From: Klebsiella pneumoniae
Lineage (GTDB): Bacteria > Desulfobacterota > Binatia > UBA12015
NCBI GenBank assembly: GCA_945872365.1
Contig: CAMBZJ010000009.1
Coordinates: forward strand, 1-64,000
Length of the DNA stretch: 64,000 bases
Direction: 5' to 3'
Shown: piece by piece, positions 53,370-61,966 of the stretch
How positions within the stretch are numbered: the stretch's first letter is position 1
Layout: each line of letters starts with the position of its first letter
Translations under genes and position numbers: made by a program
Notes under the pieces: generated by a model
Told to the model about the DNA's origin: nothing
Databases searched by the model: none
The model's input: the letters and a program-made list of their open reading frames with translations, nothing else

Positions 53370-55514
53370 GTGCGCATCGACGAACTCTGCAGGAAGGTGC
53401 AGGACTACCTGCCGGCCGCCCCGGTCGAGGTGATCCGGCGCGCCTACGAGTTCTCGGCCGAGAAGCACAAGAAGCAGCGCCGTGCCTCGGGCGAGCCCTA
53501 CGTCTCGCACCCGATCGAAGTCGCGCACATCATCGCCGACCTTCGCCTCGACGTCCCGAGCATCGCCTCGGGACTGCTCCACGACACGGTCGAGGACACG
53601 CTCACGACAGTCGCCCACCTGCAGGCCGACTTCGGGGCCGAGATCGCGACGCTCGTCGATGGCGTCACCAAGATCAGCAAGATCAACTTCGCAAGCCGCG
53701 AGGAGCACCAGGCGGAGAACTTCCGCAAGATGATCCTCGCGATGGCGCAGGACATCAGGGTCATCCTGATCAAGCTGGCCGACCGCACCCACAACATGCG
53801 GACGCTGCATGGGCTCCCGCAGGCTAGGCAGGAAGCCGTCGCCCAGGAGACGCTCGACGTCTACGCGCCGCTCGCACACCGCCTCGGCATCCAGTGGATG
53901 AAGACCGAGATGGAGGATGCCGCGCTGCGCGCGCTCCACCCGGAGGTCTACTACCAGCTCAAGCGTGCAGTCGCGAAGAAGAAGGCCGAGCGGGAGCGCT
54001 ACATCCGGGACACTCAGGCGATTCTCAAGCGCCAGTTCGACGCTGCGGAAATCGATGCCGACATCACCGGTCGCCCCAAGAACTTCTATTCGATCTACCA
54101 GAAGATGCGCGCCCAGAACCTGCTCTACGAGCAGGTGAATGACCTGATCGCGTTCCGCGTGATCGTCGACTCGGTGCGCGATTGCTACGAGACGCTCGGC
54201 GTCGTTCACCAGAACTGGAAGCCGGTGCCGGGGCGCTTCAAGGACTACGTCGCGCTCCCGAAGGCGAACATGTACCAGTCGCTGCACACGACGGTCATCG
54301 GCCCGCGCGGGGAGCGCATCGAGGTGCAGATCCGCACCCGCGAGATGCACCGCATCGCCGAGGATGGCGTCGCAGCGCACTGGAAGTACAAGAGCGGGTC
54401 CGACATCGACCTGGGCGACGTGCAGCGCTTCCAGTGGCTGCGCCAGATGCTCGAGTGGCAGCAGCAGGTGAAGGATCCGCAGGAGTTCCTCCACGGCTTC
54501 AAGGAGGACCTCTTCACCGACGAGGTCTACGTATTCACCCCCAAGGGCGACCTGCTCAACTTCCCGGCCGGTGCGACCGTGATCGACTTCGCCTACCGGA
54601 TCCACACGCAGGTGGGCCACCAGTGCACGGGGGCCCGGGTCGGCGGTCGGATCGTGCCGCTGCGCTACCAGATCCAGAGCGGCGACACGATCGAGATCAT
54701 CACCACCCAGAAGCAGACCCCGAGCCGGGACTGGATCAAGATCGTCAAGACCGTCCGCGCGAAGCAGAAGATCCGCGCCTGGGTGAAACAGCAGCAGGCG
54801 ACCCGCAGCATGGCGGTCGGTCGCGAGATCCTGGCGCGCGACTTCGCCCGTTTCGGTCTCGATCTCGGGAAGCTCCAGAAGGACGGCTCGTTCGAGAAGG
54901 CGGCCTACCAGATCGGCTCGCGCACGGTCGACGCGCTGATCGCCGATGTGGGATACGGCAAGGTGGCTGCGCGCCAGGTGATCGAGGCGGTCGCGCCGGG
55001 AGCGGTGGACCGCCGCAGTGGCGAAAAGGAAGGCGCCCTGCAGCGCCTGTTCCGTGCGGTCGCCCGGCGTCCAGGCACCGGCATCCGGGTGAGCGGCATC
55101 GACGACGTGCTCCTCCGCTTCGCCCGGTGCTGCGACCCGCTCCCCGGGGAACGCATCACCGGTTTCATCACGCGCGGCCGCGGTGTCACCGTGCACGCGA
55201 TGGACTGCGTCAAGGTGCTCGAGTCGGATCCGCAGCGACGGGTCGACTGTGTTTGGGACGCCGACGGGCGGTCGCCGCGCCCCATCCGGCTCGAGGTCAC
55301 GAGCGTCGACGAACCCGGGCAACTCGCCGCGATCACCAAGGCGATCGCCCAGACCGGCATCAACATCGCCAAGGCGGAGGTGCGCGGCATCCCCGACCGC
55401 AAGGCGCTGCACGCCTTCGAACTGATGGTCGCGAACGTCGATGACCTCTCGCGGCTCATGCGAAGCCTGACCAGGGTACGCGGCGTCATGCGCGTCGAGC
55501 GCCTGCGGGCCTGA
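53370..55514 (+). CDS. rel: Bifunctional (p)ppGpp synthetase/hydrolase (RelA/SpoT family)
   Basis: A 714-residue long RSH protein. The hydrolase HD domain is intact ([40 protein letters not shown]). The synthetase domain has [39 protein letters not shown] and [23 protein letters not shown] ([16 protein letters not shown]), a zinc-finger-like region with [21 protein letters not shown], and a C-terminal ACT domain follow. Both activities are therefore expected. The GTG start at 53370 gives [15 protein letters not shown], a normal N terminus. It appears to be the only RSH in the window. Confidence 0.96.
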   Translation: MRIDELCRKVQDYLPAAPVEVIRRAYEFSAEKHKKQRRASGEPYVSHPIEVAHIIADLRLDVPSIASGLLHDTVEDTLTTVAHLQADFGAEIATLVDGVTKISKINFASREEHQAENFRKMILAMAQDIRVILIKLADRTHNMRTLHGLPQARQEAVAQETLDVYAPLAHRLGIQWMKTEMEDAALRALHPEVYYQLKRAVAKKKAERERYIRDTQAILKRQFDAAEIDADITGRPKNFYSIYQKMRAQNLLYEQVNDLIAFRVIVDSVRDCYETLGVVHQNWKPVPGRFKDYVALPKANMYQSLHTTVIGPRGERIEVQIRTREMHRIAEDGVAAHWKYKSGSDIDLGDVQRFQWLRQMLEWQQQVKDPQEFLHGFKEDLFTDEVYVFTPKGDLLNFPAGATVIDFAYRIHTQVGHQCTGARVGGRIVPLRYQIQSGDTIEIITTQKQTPSRDWIKIVKTVRAKQKIRAWVKQQQATRSMAVGREILARDFARFGLDLGKLQKDGSFEKAAYQIGSRTVDALIADVGYGKVAARQVIEAVAPGAVDRRSGEKEGALQRLFRAVARRPGTGIRVSGIDDVLLRFARCCDPLPGERITGFITRGRGVTVHAMDCVKVLESDPQRRVDCVWDADGRSPRPIRLEVTSVDEPGQLAAITKAIAQTGINIAKAEVRGIPDRKALHAFELMVANVDDLSRLMRSLTRVRGVMRVERLRA

Positions 55515-55528
55515 GCCGACGGGTTGCC

Positions 55529-55957
55529 GTGGCGACGCGAGAGGAGGGACGACTCGTGGTGGAAGAAGCAGCGGCCTTCTGTCCGGTAGCGACCGACCGC
55601 GCCCCGGCGGCGATCGGACCCTACTCGCAGGGCGTGGTGGCGGGGGACCTGGTGTTCTGCTCCGGGCAGATCGGACTCGCCCCGGCGACCGGCGTTCTGG
55701 TGGCCGGCGGAATCGAGGCGGAGACCCGGCGCGTGCTGGAGAATCTCGGCGCGGTCCTCGCCGCCGCGGGGGCCCGTCCGGGCGACGTCGTCCGGGCGAC
55801 GATCTTCCTCGTCGACCTCGCGGATTTCACGGTCGTCAACGAGATCTACGGGAAATGGGTCGGTACGCCGGCCCCGGCGCGGTCGACCGTCGGCGTCGCC
55901 GCCCTCCCGCGCGGTGCCCGGGTCGAGATCGACGCGATCGCCCGCCGGGCCCGTTGA
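55529..55957 (+). CDS. ridA: RidA (YjgF) family enamine/imine deaminase
   Basis: A 142-residue protein of the RidA family, which clears reactive enamines formed by PLP enzymes. Markers are [39 protein letters not shown] and [20 protein letters not shown] with the catalytic arginine. The first 25 residues exceed the usual length; the GTG at 55556 is an alternative start. Fourteen bases separate it from rel. Confidence 0.93.
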   Translation: MATREEGRLVVEEAAAFCPVATDRAPAAIGPYSQGVVAGDLVFCSGQIGLAPATGVLVAGGIEAETRRVLENLGAVLAAAGARPGDVVRATIFLVDLADFTVVNEIYGKWVGTPAPARSTVGVAALPRGARVEIDAIARRAR

Positions 55958-56079
55958 GGCCGGGGGCGAGACGCGGCTTTACAAGGGCGCCTCAGACCGT
56001 TACCCGCCATCCTTCATCGATCGGTCGGCACCCTGCGCGGAGTGGGTTACGCGGGCCGGTCCCCCCGGAGAAGAGATTC

Positions 56080-56301
56080 ATGGCGCGCGCGTGCAAGATC
56101 TGCGGCAAGATCCGTTCGTCGGGTAACAACGTGAGCCACGCGAACAACAAGACGAAGCGCGTCTGGCGTCCCAACCTCCAATCAGCCCGGGCGACGATCG
56201 AGGGCACGGTGCGGCGGATCCTGGTGTGCACCCGCTGCCTGCGGTCGGGCAGGGTCGCCAAGGTCACCGGGTCGAGGACGAGGGCCGTCGCGACGGCCTG
56301 A
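56080..56301 (+). CDS. rpmB: 50S ribosomal protein L28
   Basis: A 73-residue ribosomal protein. It begins [24 protein letters not shown] and contains [14 protein letters not shown] and [15 protein letters not shown]. The two CxxC pairs (residues 5-8 and about 50-53) mark the zinc-binding form of L28. Ribosome site ggagaagagattc. The last 38 bases overlap the end of the convergent hldC gene. Confidence 0.95.
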   Translation: MARACKICGKIRSSGNNVSHANNKTKRVWRPNLQSARATIEGTVRRILVCTRCLRSGRVAKVTGSRTRAVATA

Positions 56302-56860
56302 GCTGCTTCCGCGACCGCTCGGCGGCGTCCGGTGCGGCCGCCGTGCGTCTGGCCGGTGCCTCGTCGCCGCGCGACCTGGCCACGAGCCGGGTGGTCGATT
56401 GTCCGGCCACGAGCCCGATCCGCAGTACGCGGCCGCCGCGTGCCTGCACTTCGTGGCCGCCGACGATCTCCTCGGCCTTCCAGTCGGCGCCCTTCACGAG
56501 TACGTCGGGGCGCAGGGCGAGGATCGCCTCGATCGGCGTGTCGTCGTGGAAGGTGACGACGAGATCGACCGCCTCGAGCGCGGCGAGCACCTCGGCGCGT
56601 GCCGCCTGGGGCTGTACGGGGCGACCGGGACCCTTCAGGCGACGTACCGAGCGGTCGCCGTTGATCGCGACCACGAGCAGGTCGCCGGCCGTGCGCGCGG
56701 CCGCCAGATAGCGAACGTGTCCAGGGTGAAGCAGGTCGAAGCAGCCGTTGGTGAACACCACCCGCAGCCCGCGGCGCTGCGCCGCACGGCAGATCCGACG
56801 AGCGCTTTCGAGCGTCGTCACCTTCGCCCGGTAGCCCCGGGCCCCCGCGATCTTCGCCAT
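56264..56860 (-). CDS. rfaE2: Heptose-1-phosphate adenylyltransferase (separate HldE C-terminal domain)
   Basis: A 198-residue nucleotidyltransferase that makes ADP-D-glycero-D-manno-heptose. The HxGH signature lies in [58 protein letters not shown] and [12 protein letters not shown] follow. About 45 extra basic residues after that core run into the antisense of rpmB, so the true end of the functional domain is near 56400. The kinase partner is at 50677-51819. ATG at 56858-56860 is divergent from mutL. Confidence 0.92.
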   Translation of the reverse strand: MAKIAGARGYRAKVTTLESARRICRAAQRRGLRVVFTNGCFDLLHPGHVRYLAAARTAGDLLVVAINGDRSVRRLKGPGRPVQPQAARAEVLAALEAVDLVVTFHDDTPIEAILALRPDVLVKGADWKAEEIVGGHEVQARGGRVLRIGLVAGQSTTRLVARSRGDEAPARRTAAAPDAAERSRKQLRPSRRPSSSTR

Positions 56861-56918
56861 CGCCGCCGAGACTAGCGATGTTTTGCGGCACGCGCAGCCG
56901 GTGATACCAACCACCGCG

Positions 56919-58868
56919 ATGGCGGCGGGCGCAGGCGACGCGAGCAGGGGTGGCGGGACCTCGCCCCCCGCGGTCGAGGACGACCGCATCGCGATCCTCG
57001 ATCCGCTCGTGGCGGACCAGATCGCCGCCGGTGAGGTCGTCGAGCGGCCCGCCTCGGTGGTGAAGGAACTGGTCGAGAACTCGCTCGACGCGGGGGCCAG
57101 TGAGATCGAGGTCGAACTGCGCGACGGCGGACGCGAGTGGATCTCGGTGCGCGACGACGGCTTCGGCATGACCGCCGGGGATGCCCGTCGGGCCTGCCTG
57201 CGCCATGCGACCAGCAAGCTGCGCAAGCTCGACGACCTGCTGTCCATCGAGAGCCAGGGGTTCCGCGGCGAGGCCCTGGCGAGCATCGCGGCGGTGGCCG
57301 AGGTGGTTCTCGTGACCCGCGCGAAGGGGAGCGATGTGGGCGTGCGGATCGCAGTGCGCGACGGCCGGGTGGGGGAGGCGGAGCCGACCGGGGCCCCGGT
57401 CGGGACGACGATCGAGGTGCGCGGACTGTTTGCGTCGCTCCCGGTCCGGCGCAAGTTCCTGCGCGCCCCGGCCACCGAGACCGGGCACATCACCGAGATG
57501 CTCCAGCGACTCGCGCTGGTGCGGCCAGACGTGGGTTTCGCCTGTCGGCAGGGAGGCCGCGACCTGTTGCGCCATCCGCGGGTCGCGCGCTCCGAGGAGC
57601 GGCTGCGCCAGGTACTCGGTGCGGAGCGCTCGCGCACGATGCTCCCCTGCGAGGCGCGCGACGGCGAGATCGCCGTACGCGGCTTCGTGTCGCCGCCGGG
57701 CGAGAGCGTCGCGCAGGCCCGATCGACGCTCACCTGGGTGAACCGCCGCCTGGTGCGCGACCGGCTTCTCCTGCGTGCGATCCTCGACGCCTACCGGGGC
57801 GTGCTGCCGCAAGGCCGCTATCCGATCGCGGTGCTCGAAATCGACTTGCCGGGTTCGCTCGTCGACGTGAACGTCCACCCGACGAAGTCCGAGGTCCGCT
57901 TCGCGCGCGGCGACGCCGTCTACTCGATCGTGCTGCGCGCGGTGCGCTCGACCCTCGTTGCCGGGACGGTTGCGCAGTCCGCCGGGACGGGGCGGGGCGC
58001 GGTCCTTGTCGCGGGCTTGCCGCCCGCGGGCGCACCGGTCCGGGGAGCACCCGCGGCGACGACCGTCGTGTCCGGTGGCCCGGCGCGCGTCGAGGAGGCG
58101 CTCTTCCGCTACTCGGTGCGGTCCCCGGCAACCGTCCGACCCGATGGAGTCCGCGCGTGGGGCGGCTCCGCGCCCGCGTCGGCCGCGGTTGCCGGGCGGG
58201 AGGCACCGGCCGGCCTCGCTGGTGCGTCGGGCGGCGCGTCGGTGGAGTCGCTCCCGGAGAGTGCGCCGGCTGCGCCCTTCGGCGCGCTCCGGGTGGTCGG
58301 GCAGGCGTTCCAGACCTACATCGTCTGCGAAGCCTCCGACCGGCTCGTGCTGGTCGACCAGCACGCGGCGCACGAGAGGGTGCGCTTCGAGCGGTTGCGC
58401 CGAGCGGACCGGGCGCCAGGCGGCTCCTTGCCCCCGGCGCAAGGGCTCCTCGTGCCGCGCGCCTTCGAATTCGACGCGGCGACCTGTGTGCGCCTGCTCG
58501 ACCTAGCGCCGGTCCTCGGCGCGGCCGGCTTCGAGATCGAGCGCTTCGGCGACCGCTCTCTGCTGGTGCGCTCGCTGCCGGCGGCGCTCGATGCGGCGAC
58601 CGATCCCGAGGTGCTGCTCGCGGAGTTCGCAGGCGACATGCTCGAGATCGGTGCGAGCGACCGCCTCGAGGCGGCCCGGGACGCGCTGCTCGCGCGCATC
58701 GCCTGCCATGGCGCGGTGCGCGCCGGTGCACAGCTCCCGCGCGAGGCGATGGCCGCGATCCTCTCGGATCTCGACACCATCCCCTACGCGGCGACCTGTC
58801 CGCACGGCCGTCCGGTGATGATCGAGTGGTCGCGCGGAGAGATCGCGCGCGGCGTGCGGCGGAACTGA
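56919..58868 (+). CDS. mutL: DNA mismatch repair protein MutL
   Basis: A 649-residue GHKL ATPase that links MutS to strand removal. The N-terminal domain has [41 protein letters not shown] and [14 protein letters not shown]. The C-terminal domain carries the endonuclease metal motif [12 protein letters not shown] (Asp480 on) plus ACHGAVRAG and CPHGRP. It should therefore nick DNA, as in MutL of bacteria without MutH. The linker (about 350-450) is Ala/Gly/Pro-rich. ATG at 56919 is chosen; TTG at 56883 is in frame. Confidence 0.97.
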   Translation: MAAGAGDASRGGGTSPPAVEDDRIAILDPLVADQIAAGEVVERPASVVKELVENSLDAGASEIEVELRDGGREWISVRDDGFGMTAGDARRACLRHATSKLRKLDDLLSIESQGFRGEALASIAAVAEVVLVTRAKGSDVGVRIAVRDGRVGEAEPTGAPVGTTIEVRGLFASLPVRRKFLRAPATETGHITEMLQRLALVRPDVGFACRQGGRDLLRHPRVARSEERLRQVLGAERSRTMLPCEARDGEIAVRGFVSPPGESVAQARSTLTWVNRRLVRDRLLLRAILDAYRGVLPQGRYPIAVLEIDLPGSLVDVNVHPTKSEVRFARGDAVYSIVLRAVRSTLVAGTVAQSAGTGRGAVLVAGLPPAGAPVRGAPAATTVVSGGPARVEEALFRYSVRSPATVRPDGVRAWGGSAPASAAVAGREAPAGLAGASGGASVESLPESAPAAPFGALRVVGQAFQTYIVCEASDRLVLVDQHAAHERVRFERLRRADRAPGGSLPPAQGLLVPRAFEFDAATCVRLLDLAPVLGAAGFEIERFGDRSLLVRSLPAALDAATDPEVLLAEFAGDMLEIGASDRLEAARDALLARIACHGAVRAGAQLPREAMAAILSDLDTIPYAATCPHGRPVMIEWSRGEIARGVRRN

Positions 58869-58874
58869 GAGGCC

Positions 58875-59816
58875 GTGCTCCGTCCCCGCCTGATCGCACT
58901 GGTCGGCCCGACCGCCGCCGGCAAGACCGCGACGGCGCTCGCCCTCGCCCCGGAACTCGGCGCCGAGATCGTATCGGTTGATTCCCGCCAGGTGTTCCGC
59001 GGACTCGACGTCGGTACCGCAAAGCCGACCCGGCTGGAACGCGCGGCGGTGACACATCACCTCCTCGACATGGTCGGCCCGCAGGAACTCTACGATGCCG
59101 CACGCTTCGCCGAGGACGGCCGCCGGGCGATCACCGGGATACTCGCCCGCGGACGCACGGCCCTGCTCTGCGGGGGGAGCGGGCTCTACCTGCGAGCCCT
59201 CACCGCGGGGCTCTGCCCGGCGCCGCCGGCGGATCCGGCCGTGCGCGCCGCCATCGAGCGAGCCATCGACGAGCGCGGCCTCGAGGCTCTGCGGCGCGAA
59301 CTCGCGGCCGACGACCCGGAGGCCGTGCTGCGCATCGCATCCCGGGACCGGCTGCGACTGGTGCGCGCGCTCGAGGTGTTGCGCCTCACCGGCCGGCCGA
59401 TCTCCGCCTGGCAGGCGGAGCACCGCTTCGCCGACCGCCCCTGGGAGGTCGCCACGTTCGTGCTTTCTCCGCCGACCGGCGAACTCGACGAGCGCATCCG
59501 CCGGCGAACCGTGGCGATGTTCGCGGGCGGAATCCTCGAAGAAACCCGTGCGTCGCTCGACGCCGGCGTGCCCGGTGCGGCGTCCTCGCTTCAGTCGATC
59601 GGGTACCGCGAGGCCCAACTCGTCCTGCGCGGCGAGTGGCCGCTCGACGACGCGGTCGCGGCCGCCACGTTCGCCACCCGGCGCTACGCGAAGCGCCAGC
59701 GCACCTGGTTCCGCGGCCTCGCGGACGCTCGTTGGCTCGATCCCGTCGATCCGCTCCCCGAACTTCGCCGGGACGGGCTGCGTTTTCTCGAGGGCGGAGG
59801 ACTCCATGCCGCGTAG
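58875..59816 (+). CDS. miaA: tRNA dimethylallyltransferase MiaA
   Basis: A 313-residue enzyme that prenylates A37 of tRNAs reading U-starting codons. P-loop LVGPTAAGKTATALALA, substrate motif VSVDSRQVFRGLDVGTAKP, GGSGLYLRALTAG, and the C-terminal IGYREAQLVLRGEW and TRRYAKRQRTWFRG. The GTG start is six bases after mutL; the usual mutL-miaA pairing is kept. Confidence 0.97.
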   Translation: MLRPRLIALVGPTAAGKTATALALAPELGAEIVSVDSRQVFRGLDVGTAKPTRLERAAVTHHLLDMVGPQELYDAARFAEDGRRAITGILARGRTALLCGGSGLYLRALTAGLCPAPPADPAVRAAIERAIDERGLEALRRELAADDPEAVLRIASRDRLRLVRALEVLRLTGRPISAWQAEHRFADRPWEVATFVLSPPTGELDERIRRRTVAMFAGGILEETRASLDAGVPGAASSLQSIGYREAQLVLRGEWPLDDAVAAATFATRRYAKRQRTWFRGLADARWLDPVDPLPELRRDGLRFLEGGGLHAA

Positions 59817-60762
59817 CTATCTCGACTTCGAGGAGCCGCTGCGCCTGCTCGACCTCGAACGCGAGGCGGCGCTGCTGCGGGGCGACGACGATGCGCTGGC
59901 GCGGATCGATCGCGAGACGGTGGACCGCGCTCGCAAGGTCGCCGCCGGGCTCACGCCCTGGCAACGTCTGCAGGTCGCCCGGCACCCCGATCGTCCCTAT
60001 GCAATCGAGGCCGCCGGTGCGCTGTGCACCGATTTCGTCGAGCTGCACGGGGACCGCTGCTTCGGTGACGACCCGGCCGTGGTCGCGGGTCTCGCTTGGC
60101 GGGGAGCGCGGCCACTCGCGATCGTCGGCCACCAGCGCGGCCGCGACGCGTCGGACCGGGTTCGGCGCAACTTCGGCATGGCGCGGCCCGAGGGCTTCCG
60201 CAAGGCGCGTCGCATCTTCGAACTCGCCGGGCGGATGGGCCTGCCAATCCTGACCCTCATCGACACCCAGGGCGCCTATCCCGGCGCCGAGAGCGAGGCG
60301 CGGGGCATCGCGGAATCGATCGCCGGGTGCCTCGCGGCGCTCGCGGCGGCCCCGGTACCGGTGGTCGCGGCCATCCTCGGCGAGGGCGGAAGCGGCGGTG
60401 CGCTCGCGTTCGCCGTTGCCGACGAAGTCGTCGCGCTCGAACACGGCTGCCTCTCGGTCATCACGCCTGAGGGCTGCGCTTCGATCCTCGAGCGCCAGCG
60501 CACCCCGGAAGGGGTGGCCCGGGCGGCCGAGGCGCTGCGCATGGGCGCGCCCGACCTGCTCCGGCTCGGGCTCGTCGATGTGGTGGTCGACGAGCCGCCG
60601 GGAGGCGCGCATCGCGATCCCGACGCGGCGATCCAGGCGCTCGGCGCGGAGATCGATCGCGCCTTCGGCCGGCTCGAAGGGTTGTCGCCGGAGGCTCTGC
60701 GTGCCCGGCGCGACGCCCGCCTGCGCCGACTCGGGCGCGCCGAGACGTTCGTGATTGGTTGA
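59806..60762 (+). CDS. accA: Acetyl-CoA carboxylase carboxyltransferase subunit alpha
   Basis: A 318-residue subunit of the carboxyltransferase that makes malonyl-CoA for fatty acid synthesis; it works with AccD, which is not in the window. Markers are TPWQRLQVARHPDRPY, ELHGDRCFGDDPAVVAGLA, NFGMARPEGFRKARR, LIDTQGAYPGAESEARG and ILGEGGSGGALAFAVADEV. The ATG lies inside the end of miaA (11-base overlap). Confidence 0.97.
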   Translation: MPRSYLDFEEPLRLLDLEREAALLRGDDDALARIDRETVDRARKVAAGLTPWQRLQVARHPDRPYAIEAAGALCTDFVELHGDRCFGDDPAVVAGLAWRGARPLAIVGHQRGRDASDRVRRNFGMARPEGFRKARRIFELAGRMGLPILTLIDTQGAYPGAESEARGIAESIAGCLAALAAAPVPVVAAILGEGGSGGALAFAVADEVVALEHGCLSVITPEGCASILERQRTPEGVARAAEALRMGAPDLLRLGLVDVVVDEPPGGAHRDPDAAIQALGAEIDRAFGRLEGLSPEALRARRDARLRRLGRAETFVIG

Positions 60763-60774
60763 GGTCGGACGCAT

Positions 60775-61935
60775 GTGCTAGCGACCGGCGTCGTGGCGAA
60801 TCCGTCGACGAGGCCGGCGCGCCGGGCCGCGGGCCGACCCGCGCGCGGCCGCGCGGCGCTCGATGCCCTGCGCGCGCGCATCGACCGTATCGACGGCGAC
60901 ATTCTGGATCTGCTCGTCGAGCGCTTCCGGGTCGTCGAGGAGGTCCTGCAGGCCAAGCAGCGCAGTGGAGACGGCGTCTACCGGCCGCTGCGCGAGCGCG
61001 CTCAACTGGAACGGCTCGAACGCCTCGCCTCGGCCGCACAGGGCCCTTTGTCCGGCGACGCGGTGCGCGCCGTCTTCGGCGAGATCCTCTCGGCCTCGCG
61101 TGCGCTTCAGGGAGCGCCCTCGGTCGCCTACCTCGGACCGGAGGGAACCTTCTCGGAGCGAGCCGCTCGCGCGCACTTCGGCGGCGCGGCGGACCTCGTG
61201 CCCGTCGCGACGATCCACGAGGTCTTCGCAGCGGTCGAGCGGGGACGGGCGCGGCTCGGCATCGTCCCGATCGAGAACTCGACCGAGGGGATGGTCGGCC
61301 CGACCCTCGACGCGCTCGTCGCCAGTCCGCTGCGGATCGTCGCCGAGCGGCGGGTGCTGGTGCGTCAGGCGCTCCTCTCGCGTGCAGCCCACCTCTCCGA
61401 CGTCCGCCGCCTGGTCTCCCATCCGCAGTCGCTCGCGCAGTGCCGCGAGTGGATCGCGCGCCGCCTGCCCGAAGTGCCGGCGATCGAGGTGGCGAGCAAC
61501 GCCCTGGCGGCGGCACGGGCCGCGCGCTCGCCAAGCACCGCGGCCATCGCCTCGCGCGATGCCGCCGGGCGCTACGGGCTGCGGGTACTCGCGGAGGATA
61601 TCCAGGACGCGGCGAACAACGTGACCCGCTTCGTCGTGCTCTCGCCCGCCGGTGGGCCGACCGAATCCGGGGCGGACAAGATGTCGGTTCTTTTCTCCGT
61701 GCGAAACCGGCCGGGTGCGCTCTTCCGCGCCCTGGAGCCCCTCGCTCGCGAGCGAGTCGACCTGTGCAAGCTGGAGTCGCGTCCGATGCGCGGCCGCACC
61801 TGGGAGTACCTCTTCTTCATCGACCTCCGCGGACCGATCGAAGGGGCGAAGGTCACTCGCGCGCTCGCGGCGATGGAGCGCGAGTGCATCCTCTTCAAGA
61901 TCCTCGGCGCCTACGCGGAAGCGCGGACGGCGTGA
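60775..61935 (+). CDS. pheA: Chorismate mutase/prephenate dehydratase (P-protein)
   Basis: A 386-residue bifunctional enzyme of phenylalanine synthesis. The chorismate mutase domain (about 25-110) has LRARIDRIDGDILDLLVERF. The prephenate dehydratase domain has VAYLGPEGTFSERAA, VPIENSTEGMVGPTLDAL and NNVTRFVVL. The ACT regulatory domain (about 300-380) has NRPGALFRALEPLA and KLESRPMRGRTWEYLFFID, where phenylalanine would bind. Start GTG at 60775; a second GTG at 60793 is possible. Confidence 0.95.
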   Translation: MLATGVVANPSTRPARRAAGRPARGRAALDALRARIDRIDGDILDLLVERFRVVEEVLQAKQRSGDGVYRPLRERAQLERLERLASAAQGPLSGDAVRAVFGEILSASRALQGAPSVAYLGPEGTFSERAARAHFGGAADLVPVATIHEVFAAVERGRARLGIVPIENSTEGMVGPTLDALVASPLRIVAERRVLVRQALLSRAAHLSDVRRLVSHPQSLAQCREWIARRLPEVPAIEVASNALAAARAARSPSTAAIASRDAAGRYGLRVLAEDIQDAANNVTRFVVLSPAGGPTESGADKMSVLFSVRNRPGALFRALEPLARERVDLCKLESRPMRGRTWEYLFFIDLRGPIEGAKVTRALAAMERECILFKILGAYAEARTA

Positions 61936-61966
61936 GGACCTCGGGGAACTCCGCTCGGGCGGTCCG

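Noticed and set aside
53355-55412. 685-residue minus-strand frame opposite rel
   Set aside because: Antisense of a highly conserved gene with no own motif or ribosome site.
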